Below the pieces are notes generated by a model. That model was not told the origin of the DNA, searched no databases, and saw only the letters and a program-made list of their open reading frames with translations. A stretch of 64,000 bases of DNA from positions 79,435 to 143,434 of the forward strand of contig JAFKES010000079.1 in assembly GCA_017308495.1 (NCBI GenBank), in the 5' to 3' direction. Below are positions 45,443-53,605 of this stretch, in pieces (within the stretch, counting starts at the first letter, position 1; every line of letters starts with the position of its first letter). The stretch comes from Afipia sp. Lineage in GTDB: Bacteria; Pseudomonadota; Alphaproteobacteria; Rhizobiales; Xanthobacteraceae. A program made the translations under genes and the position numbers.

Positions 45443-45460
45443 CCGAGGGGCTGTTCATGC

Positions 45461-45545
45461 GAGAGAGTGAGAGTGCGGGCCGGGTTGGCCGTGACGGGTT
45501 GAGGGCCGGAGGAAAGGCTTCCGGCGCCCGTCGCGGAGACCCGCG
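45461..45545 (+). promoter_or_regulatory. Structured leader A, upstream of ardC
   Basis: GAGAGAGTGAGAGTGCGGGC opens the element. Stem 1 is GACGGG (45493-45498) with CCCGTC (45527-45532); inside it, GCCGGA (45505-45510) pairs with TCCGGC (45520-45525). GCGGAG follows the stem directly, and GGAG ends seven bases before the ATG. Sequence and layout match leader B. A fold that buries or frees the ribosome binding site is the simplest reading. Confidence 0.65.
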
Positions 45546-46496
45546 ATGTCCAGACACTTTGAGCGTGCGCGCGCCGGCGGAAGCCGGGCAAGCCTTTACG
45601 ATGAAATCACCGGCAAGATCATCGCCGAGCTGGAGGCAGGGCGTGTGCCTTGGGTTCAGCCCTGGGGGACCGCAGCGGCGAAGGCGCCGCTGGCCATGCC
45701 AAAGAACGCTTCGACCGGGCGCCAATATAGCGGCGTGAACGTCCTCATTCTCTGGGGCGCGGTGATCGAGCATGAATTCACCGGCCAGAGCTGGCTGACC
45801 TTCCGCCAGGCGCTGTCGCTCGGCGGACACGTGCGCAAGGGCGAGCGCGGCACGACCGTCGTCTATGCCGACCGCTTCATTCCCGATGACGAGAAGAAGC
45901 GCGCGGCGGAAACCGGCGAGGATGCGCAGGCGATTCCTTTCCTGAAGCGATTCACGGTCTTCAACACTGACCAATGTGATGCGCTGTCCGAGGAAATCGC
46001 GACGGTCGCGCCGCCGCCGCTGTCCGGCATGATCGAGCCTCGCGTCGAGGCGCTGATCAGGGCGACAGGCATCGACTTCCGCATCGGCGGCAATCGCGCC
46101 TTCTACGTCCCGTCGACGGACTATGTTCAAGTGCCGCCGCCGGCCGCGTATTTTCAGCCGATCGATTGGCACCGCACGGCCCTGCACGAGCTCGGTCATG
46201 CGAGCGGTCACCCCTCGCGATTGAACCGGGATCTCTCGGGCGCTCACGGTTCGAAGAAATACGCCTTCGAAGAATTGATCGCGGAGCTCTGCGCCGCGTT
46301 TTCGTGTGCATCCCTCGGCATCGTGCCGACCGTTCGGCACGCCGACTATATCGGTTCCTGGCTGGAGGTATTGCGCGAAGACAATCGCGCCATCGTTCGC
46401 GCTGCATCACAAGCCAGCAAGGCGGCCGACTATATCCTCGACTTCCTCCCGGATGAAGACGCGCCAGTCCAATCTGTCGAGGGGAGGGCGGCATGA
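45546..46496 (+). CDS. ardC: ArdC-family antirestriction protein with zincin domain
   Basis: 316 residues. The N-terminal ArdC ssDNA-binding domain (SLYDEITGKIIAELEAGRVP WVQPW, GVNVLILWG, QALSLGGHVRKGERGTTVVY) is followed by a metallopeptidase-like domain with HELGH at residues 214-218 and a downstream Glu (YAFEELIAELCAAF). ArdC proteins protect incoming DNA from restriction during conjugation. A structured leader (45461-45545) precedes it and the DUF2958 gene overlaps its stop by four bases. All motif residues are present. Confidence 0.92.
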   Translation: MSRHFERARAGGSRASLYDEITGKIIAELEAGRVPWVQPWGTAAAKAPLAMPKNASTGRQYSGVNVLILWGAVIEHEFTGQSWLTFRQALSLGGHVRKGERGTTVVYADRFIPDDEKKRAAETGEDAQAIPFLKRFTVFNTDQCDALSEEIATVAPPPLSGMIEPRVEALIRATGIDFRIGGNRAFYVPSTDYVQVPPPAAYFQPIDWHRTALHELGHASGHPSRLNRDLSGAHGSKKYAFEELIAELCAAFSCASLGIVPTVRHADYIGSWLEVLREDNRAIVRAASQASKAADYILDFLPDEDAPVQSVEGRAA

Positions 46497-46939
46497 TTCT
46501 CCTGACCCCAGAGCAGCGCGAACGGCTCCTTTGCAATGGCCGCCGGCAGGGTCTCGATCATGTGCCCGTGGTGAAGTTCTTCAATCCGCTCGGCATCGGC
46601 ACCTGGCTCGTGACCGAGCTCGATGAAGACGGCGACACTTTGTACGGCCTCGCCGATCTCGGTGAGCCTGAATGCGGAGCATTCAGCCTGGCCGAAATGC
46701 TGGAGGTGGAGCTTCCTCTCGGCATGGGTATCGAGTGCGACATCCTGATTGAAGGCGAATACCCGCTGTCGGTCTATGCGCGTGCCGCACGGACCGCAGG
46801 ACGAATCGTCATCGACGAGCGCTCGCTGCGCACGGCGGCGGATCGTCCGGACGCTCTGGCGGGAATGTCCCTATCCCGCAGACCCGACGTACTTTGGCGA
46901 TCTCCTGCACCAGATCGCCATCGGTCGGATCGACCCTGA
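46493..46939 (+). CDS. DUF2958-family protein
   Basis: 148 residues: LLTPEQRERLLCNGRRQGLD, HVPVVKFFNPLGIGTWLVTE, LDEDGDTLYGLADLGEPECG and LEVELPLGMGIECDILIEGE are the DUF2958 core. It is coupled to ardC by a four-base overlap and is a usual neighbour of ArdC on plasmids. The family normally ends soon after residue 105; here about 40 more Arg-rich residues follow, overlapping another gene in a different frame, which suggests a lost stop or a frameshift near 46860. Confidence 0.78.
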   Translation: MILLTPEQRERLLCNGRRQGLDHVPVVKFFNPLGIGTWLVTELDEDGDTLYGLADLGEPECGAFSLAEMLEVELPLGMGIECDILIEGEYPLSVYARAARTAGRIVIDERSLRTAADRPDALAGMSLSRRPDVLWRSPAPDRHRSDRP

Positions 46940-47351
46940 ACGACCGCCCTGGGTATACTCGGCAAAGATCCGCCCCAAGGTTACACCCAATCCGACAACC
47001 TTCGCGCAGGCGTTTCGCAAGGTCGGGCAGCGCAAGATTGGCGGCGACTACAAGACCAACGCGGCCGACGAGTTTACCTGGTGCGGCAATCTCGGCTCTG
47101 GGCTCTTGATCCTGACATCGCGCGTGCGCCTCAACGAACCGCTGGAGAGCTTCGTTACCTCATCGGCACATCGGCTCCGCGAGTCCCACGTGGGCCGGTT
47201 TGGACATTGGGTGGAGATCATCGTTCGCGGCGAATGCTCTGATGCCGAGTTCGCCTTGATCAGGCGGCTGGCGCGGGCCGCCGATACGCGGCCGGTGGAG
47301 ATTCGCCGCCATGATCCGCGGGTGCGGCGCGGTCCCGCAAAAAGAGAGTGA
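46776..47351 (+). CDS. Hypothetical protein overlapping DUF2958, start uncertain
   Basis: 191 residues from the ATG at 46776, but only the part from about 46868 (ECPYPADPTYFGDLLHQIAI) looks like natural protein; before that it is the shadow of DUF2958. The clear part continues with PPWVYSAKIRPKVTPNPTTF, SRVRLNEPLESFVTSSAHRL and GRFGHWVEIIVRGECSDAEF. There is no start codon close to 46868, so either the two genes were fused by a frameshift or translation starts within DUF2958. Family not recognised. It ends beside the parB leader. Confidence 0.55.
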   Translation: MRVPHGPQDESSSTSARCARRRIVRTLWRECPYPADPTYFGDLLHQIAIGRIDPERPPWVYSAKIRPKVTPNPTTFAQAFRKVGQRKIGGDYKTNAADEFTWCGNLGSGLLILTSRVRLNEPLESFVTSSAHRLRESHVGRFGHWVEIIVRGECSDAEFALIRRLARAADTRPVEIRRHDPRVRRGPAKRE

Positions 47352-47427
47352 GAGGGCTGCGCCGGGCTTCGCGACGGGTTGGAGGCCGAGAGAGTGGCTC
47401 CCGGCCGCCCGTCGCGGAGAAACTGAG
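47342..47427 (+). promoter_or_regulatory. Structured leader B, upstream of parB
   Basis: AGAGAGTGAGAG opens it. Stem 1 is GACGGG (47373-47378) with CCCGTC (47408-47413), identical to leader A; the inner stem differs in sequence but pairs: GGCCG (47384-47388) with CGGCC (47402-47406). GCGGAGA follows at once, with GGAG eight bases before the parB ATG. The conserved outer stem with a changed but still paired inner stem is what a selected RNA structure looks like. Confidence 0.65.
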
Positions 47428-49521
47428 ATGGCAAAGGCCGTTCAGAAGATCACACTGTCGCCCTCGCGCGATATTCCCTTCAACAAGCTGGTGCTCAGCC
47501 AGTCGAATGTGCGGCGCGTCAAGGCCGGCGTGTCGATCGAGCAATTGGCCGAGAGCATCGCACAGCGCACTTTGCTGCAAAGTCTCAACGTGCGTGCCGT
47601 AGTCAACGATGACGGCAACGAGACCGGCATGTTCGAGGTGCCCGCCGGCGGCCGCCGCTATCGCGCTCTCGAGCTTCTGGTCAAGCAGAAGCGCATGGCA
47701 AAGACGCAAGTGGTTCCGTGCGTCGTCCGCGAAGGCGGCATCGCGGAGGACGACTCGATTGCCGAAAATGACGAGCGGGTCGGGCTGCATCCGCTCGATC
47801 AATTCCGCGCCTTCCAGACGCTGCGGAACCTCGGCATGAGCGAGGAAGACATCGCAGCGCGCCATTTTGTCTCGCCGGCGATCGTGAAACAGCGTCTGCG
47901 CCTCGCCTCGGTGTCGCCGGATCTGCTCGACGTCTATGCCGAGGACGGCATGACGCTGGAGCAGCTGATGGCCTTCACCGTCAGCAGCGATCATGCCCGC
48001 CAGCAGCAGGTGTGGGAGAATGTCAGCAAGTCGGGGCACGACGAGCCGTACCAGATCCGGCGCATGCTGACGGAGAGCACAGTGCGCGCCTCCGACAAGC
48101 GCGCGCAGTTCGTCGGCGTCGCAACCTACGAGGCCGCCGGCGGCGCCGTGTTGCGCGATTTGTTCGAGCGCGACGACGGCGGCTGGCTGCAGGACGTGGC
48201 ATTGCTCGATCGTCTGGTCACTGAGAAGCTGAAGGCGGAGGCCGAGAAGATCGCGGCCGAGGGCTGGAAGTGGATCGAGGTCGCGATCAGTTTCCCGTAT
48301 GGCCATGATAACGGCCTGCGCGAGCTCGACGGCACGCCGGCCGAAATCACGGTTGAGGAGCAGTCGACAATCGACGCGCTGCAGGCGGAGCAGGCCAAGC
48401 TCGAGGACGAGTACCAGGACGCCGACGAACTGCCAGACGAGGTCGACGTTCGTCTCGGCGAGATCGAGGAGGCGTTGTCTGCGTTCGACGCGCGGCCGCA
48501 TATCTACGATCCAGCCGACATCGTCCGCGCCGGCGCCTTCGTCAGCATCGATAGCGAGGGTGCTCTGTTCGTCGATCGCGGCTATGTCCGCCCGGAGGAC
48601 GAGGCGCCGGTCGAGCAAGCCGAGGTCGATGAAGGCGGCGAATCCGACGCGCGGCCAGCGCCCCGGACGACGATCACGGTCGCCGGAGAACCGGAGGCGG
48701 ACGAGGAGGACGACGACGGCATCAAGCCGTTGCCCGACCGGTTGGTGATGGAGTTGACCGCTCATCGCACGCTCGCGTTGCGCGATGCCGTCGCGAACAA
48801 CCCGCATGTCGCCATGACGGCATTGCTGCACAAGCTTTGCCTCGACACCTTTCAGCGGATGACCCCGACCGCTTGCCTGCAAGTCTCGGTTCGGGAAGTC
48901 TACTTCTCCGCAAAGGAGGGCGGGTTGAAGGAGTCGGCCTCGGCGAAGGCGATCGACGAACGCGAGGCGTCCTGGGCCGCCGACATGCCGAAGGACGACA
49001 ACGGCCTCTGGAATTGGCTTGCCGGTCTCGATGACGCCAGCCGGTCGTCGCTGCTCGCGCATTGTGTCTCCTATGGGGTGAACGCGCTGCACGAGAAGGT
49101 CGATCGCTATGGCGGTAGCGGCGTGTCCGCCCACGGTCTGCGCCAGCGGCTCGACCAGGCCGACCGGCTGGCGCGGGCGGTCAATCTTGACATGGTGGAG
49201 GCGGGCTGGCGGCCCACGTTCGACAACTATCTCGGCCGCGTGACCAAGACTCGCATCCTTGAGGCCGTCCGTGAGGCCAAAGGCGAGTCCTCGGCGCAGC
49301 TCATCGATCATCTCAAGAAGACCGAGATGGCGAAGGAGGCCGAGCGTCTGCTCGACGGGACCGGCTGGCTGCCCGAACCGCTGCGCCTTAATGAAGCGAC
49401 GTCTGACGCGGTTGATGTCGACAGCCCAGCCGAGCCGCTGCCGGAGTTCCTCGCCGATGACGAGGACGACGCCGACGACGGCGGCGAAGAGGAAATGCCG
49501 CACACGGTCGCGGCCGAATGA
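47428..49521 (+). CDS. Large ParB/RepB-like partition protein
   Basis: 697 residues. The ParB nuclease-like N-domain spans about 15-115 (FNKLVLSQSNVRRVKAGVSI, MFEVPAGGRRYRALELL), followed by the HTH region (LGMSEEDIAARHFVSPAIVK QRL). The remaining 450 residues are acidic and mostly uncharacterised, ending in an Asp/Glu run (DDEDDADDGGEEE). Canonical ParB is about 300 residues; this long form is typical of conjugative elements and has no ParA next to it, so it may be a regulator or nuclease rather than a partition protein. Start chosen at the conserved M behind GCGGAGA. Confidence 0.88.
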   Translation: MAKAVQKITLSPSRDIPFNKLVLSQSNVRRVKAGVSIEQLAESIAQRTLLQSLNVRAVVNDDGNETGMFEVPAGGRRYRALELLVKQKRMAKTQVVPCVVREGGIAEDDSIAENDERVGLHPLDQFRAFQTLRNLGMSEEDIAARHFVSPAIVKQRLRLASVSPDLLDVYAEDGMTLEQLMAFTVSSDHARQQQVWENVSKSGHDEPYQIRRMLTESTVRASDKRAQFVGVATYEAAGGAVLRDLFERDDGGWLQDVALLDRLVTEKLKAEAEKIAAEGWKWIEVAISFPYGHDNGLRELDGTPAEITVEEQSTIDALQAEQAKLEDEYQDADELPDEVDVRLGEIEEALSAFDARPHIYDPADIVRAGAFVSIDSEGALFVDRGYVRPEDEAPVEQAEVDEGGESDARPAPRTTITVAGEPEADEEDDDGIKPLPDRLVMELTAHRTLALRDAVANNPHVAMTALLHKLCLDTFQRMTPTACLQVSVREVYFSAKEGGLKESASAKAIDEREASWAADMPKDDNGLWNWLAGLDDASRSSLLAHCVSYGVNALHEKVDRYGGSGVSAHGLRQRLDQADRLARAVNLDMVEAGWRPTFDNYLGRVTKTRILEAVREAKGESSAQLIDHLKKTEMAKEAERLLDGTGWLPEPLRLNEATSDAVDVDSPAEPLPEFLADDEDDADDGGEEEMPHTVAAE

Positions 49522-49530
49522 GCGGACCCG

Positions 49531-49551
49531 GCGGGGCGGCATCCGCCCCGC
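49531..49551 (+). terminator. GC hairpin after parB
   Basis: GCGGGGCGG (49531-49539) pairs exactly with CCGCCCCGC (49543-49551) over three bases, followed by TTCCTCTTC. It is ten bases past the parB stop and about 69 bases before the next start, so it probably ends the parB message. Confidence 0.6.
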
Positions 49552-49619
49552 TTCCTCTTCGCACATCTTCAACCCACAGCTCGGCTCCGTGCTGGCTTCA
49601 TTATTTCAGGAGCACCATT

Positions 49620-50102
49620 ATGACCAACCAAGCGCAATCAACGTCTTCCTCCGCATGCGATACCAATGCGCAAGTTACGAGTGAGAGCGAGCTCGAACGG
49701 CTTTGCAAGGCTGTTCGGGCGGGCAACAAAGCAGCCTTGTTCGACGCGCTTACTCAGGCCGATATCGGCATCGTGATTGTCGAGTTCGACGGCTACGGTG
49801 ACAGCGGACAAATCGAGGACGTCACCGCCTACGACGCGCGAGATGTGGTCCTCAAGCTGCCGAGCCGCTCGATTGAAATCGGGCACGTCCAGTTGGGCAG
49901 TTTGAATATCGTCCGCGAAACCTTGACGGTCAGAGACGCGATCGAGCATCTCGCTTACGACGTGCTTGAAAGGACGCACGGCTAATGGGAAGATAATCTC
50001 GGTGCTTATGGCGATTTCGTTTTCGATGTCGCCAAACGCTCGATCACGCTGAATTATCATGAGCGCGTCGAAACCTCCGAATACACCAAGCATGTGTTCT
50101 GA
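49620..50102 (+). pseudogene. DUF6878-like gene interrupted by one in-frame TAA
   Basis: The frame gives 121 residues (SELERLCKAVRAGNKAALFD, DIGIVIVEFDGYGDSGQIED, RDAIEHLAYDVLERTHG), then TAA at 49983-49985. Without leaving the frame it continues WEDNLGAYGDFVFDVAKRSI and ends YTKHVF at a TGA at 50102. The second part is the usual C-terminus of this small-protein family as I recall it (W.N..GA.G.F.FDV...). So a single nonsense change splits a gene of 160 codons. Read-through would restore it. Confidence 0.7.
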
Positions 50103-50109
50103 GGAGGCA

Positions 50110-50491
50110 ATGGTGGCGCATCCCTATCATCATTCGTTGTCGTCCGTGCGCAAATGGGGCGGCGCAGTCGATGACTATCTGAAGATCCATAGCTGGTTCG
50201 ACGCCAGCAAGGAGATCACGGCTGATTTCCGGCACCGGGCGCTCCGGCATCATGCCGAGGGCATCTTCATGGCGGAGACGATTTTCGGCCCAACCATCAC
50301 ACTGTCGTCAGGCCGCGTGATCCCGACGCGCTGGATCGGGGGAGCAGCACGTCATCGAGGATCTCGGCTTCATTCCATCGTTCGCGGACTGGGTGAAGGC
50401 GATCCGTCCCGAGCCGTGGATGGGCCGCGCGCGGCGCATCGAGAGCGAGGTCGAAACGCCGTCGTCGCCTGAGCAGACGGAGGCCGCGTAA
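50110..50491 (+). pseudogene. DUF6915-like gene with +1 frameshift in a G-run
   Basis: From ATG 50110 (behind GAGGAGG) the frame reads MVAHPYHHSLSSVRKWGGAV, KIHSWFDASKEITADFRHRA and FGPTITLSSGRVIPTRWIG. It then loses sense. Dropping one G from the run GGGGG at about 50337-50341 restores EQHVIEDLGFIPSFADWVKA and RPEPWMGRARRIESEVETP, ending at TAA 50491. The extra G in a homopolymer is either real decay or a sequencing slip. The restored end overlaps the next gene as TAATG, as expected for an intact operon. Confidence 0.72.
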
Positions 50492-50685
50492 TGTATGGCA
50501 CCTATTTGCGACTCGACATCACCGTGCATGACGGCTGGCGCGCCGTGGTGCGCGCGGCATCGCGCAAGTTAAATCAGCGGGCATTGCGCGACCCGAACCG
50601 TCGCATGGCACGCAAACAGTTCTACCGCCAGATGCTCGCCTATCACCGCCAAGCGCAGGAGATCGTCGCAACCTGGCGACTCTGA
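50491..50685 (+). CDS. Small basic hypothetical protein
   Basis: 64 residues: MYGTYLRLDITVHDGWRAVV, ALRDPNRRMARKQFYRQMLA, YHRQAQEIVATWRL. It is rich in Arg and aromatic residues and probably helical. The ATG overlaps the restored stop of the DUF6915-like gene (TAATG), showing natural coupling. I recall similar short proteins in the same place on related elements but know no function. Confidence 0.65.
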   Translation: MYGTYLRLDITVHDGWRAVVRAASRKLNQRALRDPNRRMARKQFYRQMLAYHRQAQEIVATWRL

Positions 50686-50764
50686 TCCACCCTCAATCCG
50701 TCCACCTCTCGCAGTCCGGCCTCCCGAAAGGAGCGTCGGGCGCTTTGCTTTTCAGGAGCCGAGA

Positions 50765-50983
50765 ATGACACACCATCAGTCACATACGAGCGGCCAGAAG
50801 CTTGTGCCGCTCACCGATGATCAGTTCGACGAACTTGTCGATGACGCCACTCATGCGGTCAACAATCTGATTCCCGACCGCTTGTTCGCCGCGCTTTCGG
50901 CGAGCGAACGCTCGGAGCTGTTGATTGCGATCAACGACGCGCTGACGCCGATTCTTGGCGCGTATTTCGCGGAGGATCTCTAG
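50765..50983 (+). CDS. Small acidic hypothetical protein
   Basis: 72 residues, acidic and helical: VPLTDDQFDELVDDATHAVN NLIPDRLFAALSASERSELL spans most of it. No family recognised. A CAGGAG ribosome binding site is eight bases ahead, and upstream lies a weak GC-rich hairpin (50714-50741) followed by TTTGCTTTT, the same hairpin-T-run-SD layout found before other genes here. No damage seen. Confidence 0.6.
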   Translation: MTHHQSHTSGQKLVPLTDDQFDELVDDATHAVNNLIPDRLFAALSASERSELLIAINDALTPILGAYFAEDL

Positions 50984-51051
50984 CCGACACGATCGGCGAT
51001 CGCGCATCACGCCGGAAAGTCGCTGGCGGCGTTTTCCGCTAACCCCCAACC

Positions 51052-51077
51052 AGAGCTCGGCCGCCGCGCCGGGCTCT
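51052..51077 (+). terminator. Terminator-like hairpin just ahead of the 51099 gene
   Basis: AGAGCTCGGC (51052-51061) pairs with GCCGGGCTCT (51068-51077), ten pairs with one U-G, followed by TATTGTTTTAGGAG, where the T-run merges into the ribosome binding site. The start codon is 21 bases after the stem. Confidence 0.55.
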
Positions 51078-51098
51078 TATTGTTTTAGGAGACCCCCG

Positions 51099-51611
51099 AT
51101 GACGGACTACTTCACCCCGACCGTGATCCAGCAGACGATTCCCGACGCGGACATGACGCCGCTGGAAGTGCTGCTTCTTTCACACATCTTCGAAGCGGAA
51201 CGCGACGGAGATGGCTGGTATTTTTTCTCCGAGCAGGGACCGGCTGACATACTCTATATTGCGCGCAGCGAGCTTGAGGTTGCGCTAGCCGCCTCCGAAC
51301 ACGCCGGCGAGAGCAGTGCCAACGGCTTCGTCAGCGAGTATCTGCCCGGCCCGCAGGTGGTCGGACCCATGCCGTCGTATCTCGACCTCGACCTCAGTAC
51401 AACCTCTTGGGAATTCATCATCCAGGACATCGTCAAACGGTCAGCAACCTTGGCCTATGTCACAGCCGTCTCATCATTCACCTGCTCGCGCATGCGCCCG
51501 GACGGCTTCGGCGGCGCTGTGGTGCTAATCTCCGCCGATGCGATCATGGGAAAGTCCACGAACGAGATCCTCGAAGACTTCATTGAGGAGGTCACGCCCG
51601 AAAGCGGCTAG
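51099..51611 (+). CDS. Hypothetical protein
   Basis: 170 residues, acidic: TPTVIQQTIPDADMTPLEVL LLSHIF, SEQGPADILYIARSELEVAL, YLDLDLSTTSWEFIIQDIVK and STNEILEDFIEEVTPESG. No named domain is recognised. The start behind TTTAGGAGACCCCCG is clear; an in-frame extension to 50955 is the shadow of the preceding gene. Reads intact. Confidence 0.65.
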   Translation: MTDYFTPTVIQQTIPDADMTPLEVLLLSHIFEAERDGDGWYFFSEQGPADILYIARSELEVALAASEHAGESSANGFVSEYLPGPQVVGPMPSYLDLDLSTTSWEFIIQDIVKRSATLAYVTAVSSFTCSRMRPDGFGGAVVLISADAIMGKSTNEILEDFIEEVTPESG

Positions 51612-51660
51612 CGCACGATGTGCGGCATCGCGTGGCGGCGTTCGGCCGGGTCCGCGGCGT

Positions 51661-51752
51661 GAAAGGAAGAGGGCGGCAGGGCTGTGAGCGAGCCCGGCGC
51701 GTGACGAGAGCGAGCCGCCGGGATGGTTTCGCCCGCTCTCGGAGTCCTTCCG
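51661..51752 (+). promoter_or_regulatory. Structured leader C, upstream of the 51753 gene
   Basis: GAAAGGAAGAGGGCGGCAGG opens it, a weaker form of the purine-rich block. GAGAGCG (51706-51712) pairs with CGCTCTC (51734-51740), seven pairs, and GGAG follows directly at 51741-51744, eight bases before the ATG. Stem sequence differs from leaders A and B, but position relative to the ribosome binding site is the same. Confidence 0.55.
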
Positions 51753-52124
51753 ATGTCCAGAACCTCCCGCGCCTTCGATTTCCGCAGGCCTGTAGCCTAT
51801 GACGATGCCGCCAAGCGGCGTTTCCACGGCCGCGCGCGATCGCAACTCCGCCAGCTCGCTGCGGCGCTCCGCCTCGCAGTCGGGTCGTACGACTTGCGTT
51901 CCAACTGGGGCGGCATTGCCGTCTCCGGCGAAATCACCCTGCACTCCGATCGCCTCTATGTGCAGGTCTCGCAATCGGTCATGGGCCACGACACCGGCAT
52001 TCTTTACCGTATCTGTAACGGTCGGAAGGACTACGTCGGCGGTCCCAATAACTTCGCGTCGCTCGACCTCCTCAACCGGCCCGAGGCGCTGGCATCCCGG
52101 ATCTTGGAGCGGTGTCATGCGTGA
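51753..52124 (+). CDS. Hypothetical protein
   Basis: 123 residues: FDFRRPVAYDDAAKRRFHGR ARSQLRQLA, SNWGGIAVSGEITLHSDRLY VQVSQ, GILYRICNGRKDYVGGPNNF. Beta-rich, no family recognised. The start at 51753 follows GGAG by eight bases, behind leader C. The next gene starts inside its last codons (ATG at 52117), so the two are coupled. Confidence 0.65.
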   Translation: MSRTSRAFDFRRPVAYDDAAKRRFHGRARSQLRQLAAALRLAVGSYDLRSNWGGIAVSGEITLHSDRLYVQVSQSVMGHDTGILYRICNGRKDYVGGPNNFASLDLLNRPEALASRILERCHA

Positions 52125-52521
52125 CCTCACTCATCGCGCATGTCGGGCGGTCCTGTCGTGGGCGCGCGATCGGCGTTTTCGTGCCGATTGTCGGTTTGCG
52201 CAGTGGCGCCGCGCCTGGCGCTACGGGATGGACCGCCTCCGCGCCGAGGATGCACAGCGCATCATGCTCGATTGCCGGTTTCCGGCAGGATGGCATCCGC
52301 TCCTGGTGCTCACCGTCGAGGACACGCTCGAACAGGCCCGGGAGGACATTACCGATCACCCCGACCTGCCGCGTCTGATCGCGGATGGCTGCGCCCGCGT
52401 CGGCGACAAGTGGGAATCCTACAACGACGAACTTTGGGAGGCCCGCCGCTGGGCGATTGGCCTCGCCAAGGTGTACGCCGCCGATGAGGGTATCGCTCTC
52501 GTTGGGCGTGATGGCGACTGA
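52117..52521 (+). CDS. Hypothetical protein, coupled to the preceding gene
   Basis: 134 residues: MRDLTHRACRAVLSWARDRR, AQWRRAWRYGMDRLRAEDAQ, WHPLLVLTVEDTLEQAREDI, WESYNDELWEARRWAIGLAK. Trp- and Arg-rich in the first half, acidic in the second. It overlaps the preceding stop by eight bases. No family recognised. The open frame extends upstream to 51799, but that part is the shadow of the preceding gene. Confidence 0.6.
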   Translation: MRDLTHRACRAVLSWARDRRFRADCRFAQWRRAWRYGMDRLRAEDAQRIMLDCRFPAGWHPLLVLTVEDTLEQAREDITDHPDLPRLIADGCARVGDKWESYNDELWEARRWAIGLAKVYAADEGIALVGRDGD

Positions 52522-52558
52522 CGGCGCGTCGCAGCAATCCGACCTTTCACACTTCGTC

Positions 52559-52585
52559 AAATGCCCGGCCTCGCACCGGGCATTT
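52559..52585 (+). terminator. Terminator-like hairpin just ahead of the DUF1419 gene
   Basis: AAATGCCCGG (52559-52568) pairs perfectly with CCGGGCATTT (52576-52585) over seven bases, followed by CGCTTTCAGGAG. The start codon is 21 bases after the stem, the same distance as at 51077/51099. Confidence 0.6.
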
Positions 52586-52606
52586 CGCTTTCAGGAGAGA
52601 CCCATC

Positions 52607-53215
52607 ATGACGTCCACTCAAGTGTTCCGCAAGGTCCATCCCGTCGTCGCTGACCGCGAAGCGATGTATGAGCTGTTTAAGCGTGGAGCTGATCTTCCGA
52701 TCGAACAGCGCATATCCGGCATGGCTTGGGCTGGTGAATGGTTCGAAATCACCGAAGCCGGCTACGATGCCATGCTCAACGTCCTGCCGCCGCTGTTCAT
52801 GCGGTCGGGCATGTTCGGCATGTCGGAGTTCAAAGGCGGCACCGTCACGTCCGTATTTTTTGAGATCACCATCCGGGGCCGGCGTCGCTGGTTCCACGGC
52901 TATTGCGATCTGTCCGACCGCCAGACTCCCGATCGGATGCGCGCCGCGATCATCGCTTATGAAACGCGGGCGTTCGACAGCATGACGCGGCCGGAAAAGC
53001 TCGAAGCAATCTGGAATGAGACGCCTGACGAATACAAAGGGGTCGCCGGCGCACTCAACCCGTCAGCGTGGCCGCCCGACCAGCGCGGCAAGCGCACCAT
53101 CCTCGTAAACGGCGGCGGTCTCGGCACCATTCTCAAGCTGCTCGAGGATCTGACCGACGCGGAAATCGACGAAATGTTCGCGGCACGGTCGCCAGCGCAG
53201 GGGAGGGGGCGATGA
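52607..53215 (+). CDS. DUF1419-family protein
   Basis: 202 residues: RKVHPVVADREAMYELFKRG, ISGMAWAGEWFEITEAGYDA MLNVLPPLF, FKGGTVTSVFFEITIRGRRR WFHGYCDL, with a linker ending NGGGLGTILKLLEDLTDAEI. The first half is DUF1419, a plasmid-borne domain of unknown function. The start at 52607 follows CAGGAGAGACCCATC. It overlaps the next gene by four bases. Confidence 0.78.
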   Translation: MTSTQVFRKVHPVVADREAMYELFKRGADLPIEQRISGMAWAGEWFEITEAGYDAMLNVLPPLFMRSGMFGMSEFKGGTVTSVFFEITIRGRRRWFHGYCDLSDRQTPDRMRAAIIAYETRAFDSMTRPEKLEAIWNETPDEYKGVAGALNPSAWPPDQRGKRTILVNGGGLGTILKLLEDLTDAEIDEMFAARSPAQGRGR

Positions 53216-53544
53216 CGATTTCGTTGGCACCGATCTCCAGAGCAATGCCCATGGACAATCTGGAGCGCCGCACCTTTATCGTCATGTCGACGGCTCACCT
53301 CACGGAGCAGACCGCACGTCATCTCGACACGACTTCGGTCAAAGACTGGCCGTGCATCGGCGGGCCGTATGGACAGTACGGCTGGTTTGTCTACGCGCAT
53401 GAGGAAAATTGCGGCGCCAGCCCCGAGCCAATTCCTGACGATCTCTTCAACGTCATGACTTGGGCGCGCAAACAGGGCGTCGAATACATCCTGTTCGACT
53501 GCGATGCCGCCGTTCTCGACGATTTGCCAAGTCACCACTGGTGA
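53212..53544 (+). CDS. DUF5983-like protein
   Basis: 110 residues: SLAPISRAMPMDNLERRTFI VMSTAHLTEQTARHLD, WPCIGGPYGQYGWFVYAHEE, IPDDLFNVMTWARKQGVEYI LFDCDAAVLDDLP. The STAHLTEQTA and YILFDCDA motifs are those I associate with DUF5983. It is coupled to DUF1419 by a four-base overlap. Function unknown. Complete. Confidence 0.7.
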   Translation: MTISLAPISRAMPMDNLERRTFIVMSTAHLTEQTARHLDTTSVKDWPCIGGPYGQYGWFVYAHEENCGASPEPIPDDLFNVMTWARKQGVEYILFDCDAAVLDDLPSHHW

Positions 53545-53605
53545 AACCGCATGCGCGCCTTGGGAGGTGTCACCGAGGCCATAGCATCATGACGCGGCGG
53601 CTGGA

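Noticed and set aside
47260..49572. Minus-strand frame of 770 codons
   Set aside because: Lies wholly antisense to the ParB-like gene; its composition is that of a GC-rich shadow frame and the plus strand has clear ParB motifs.
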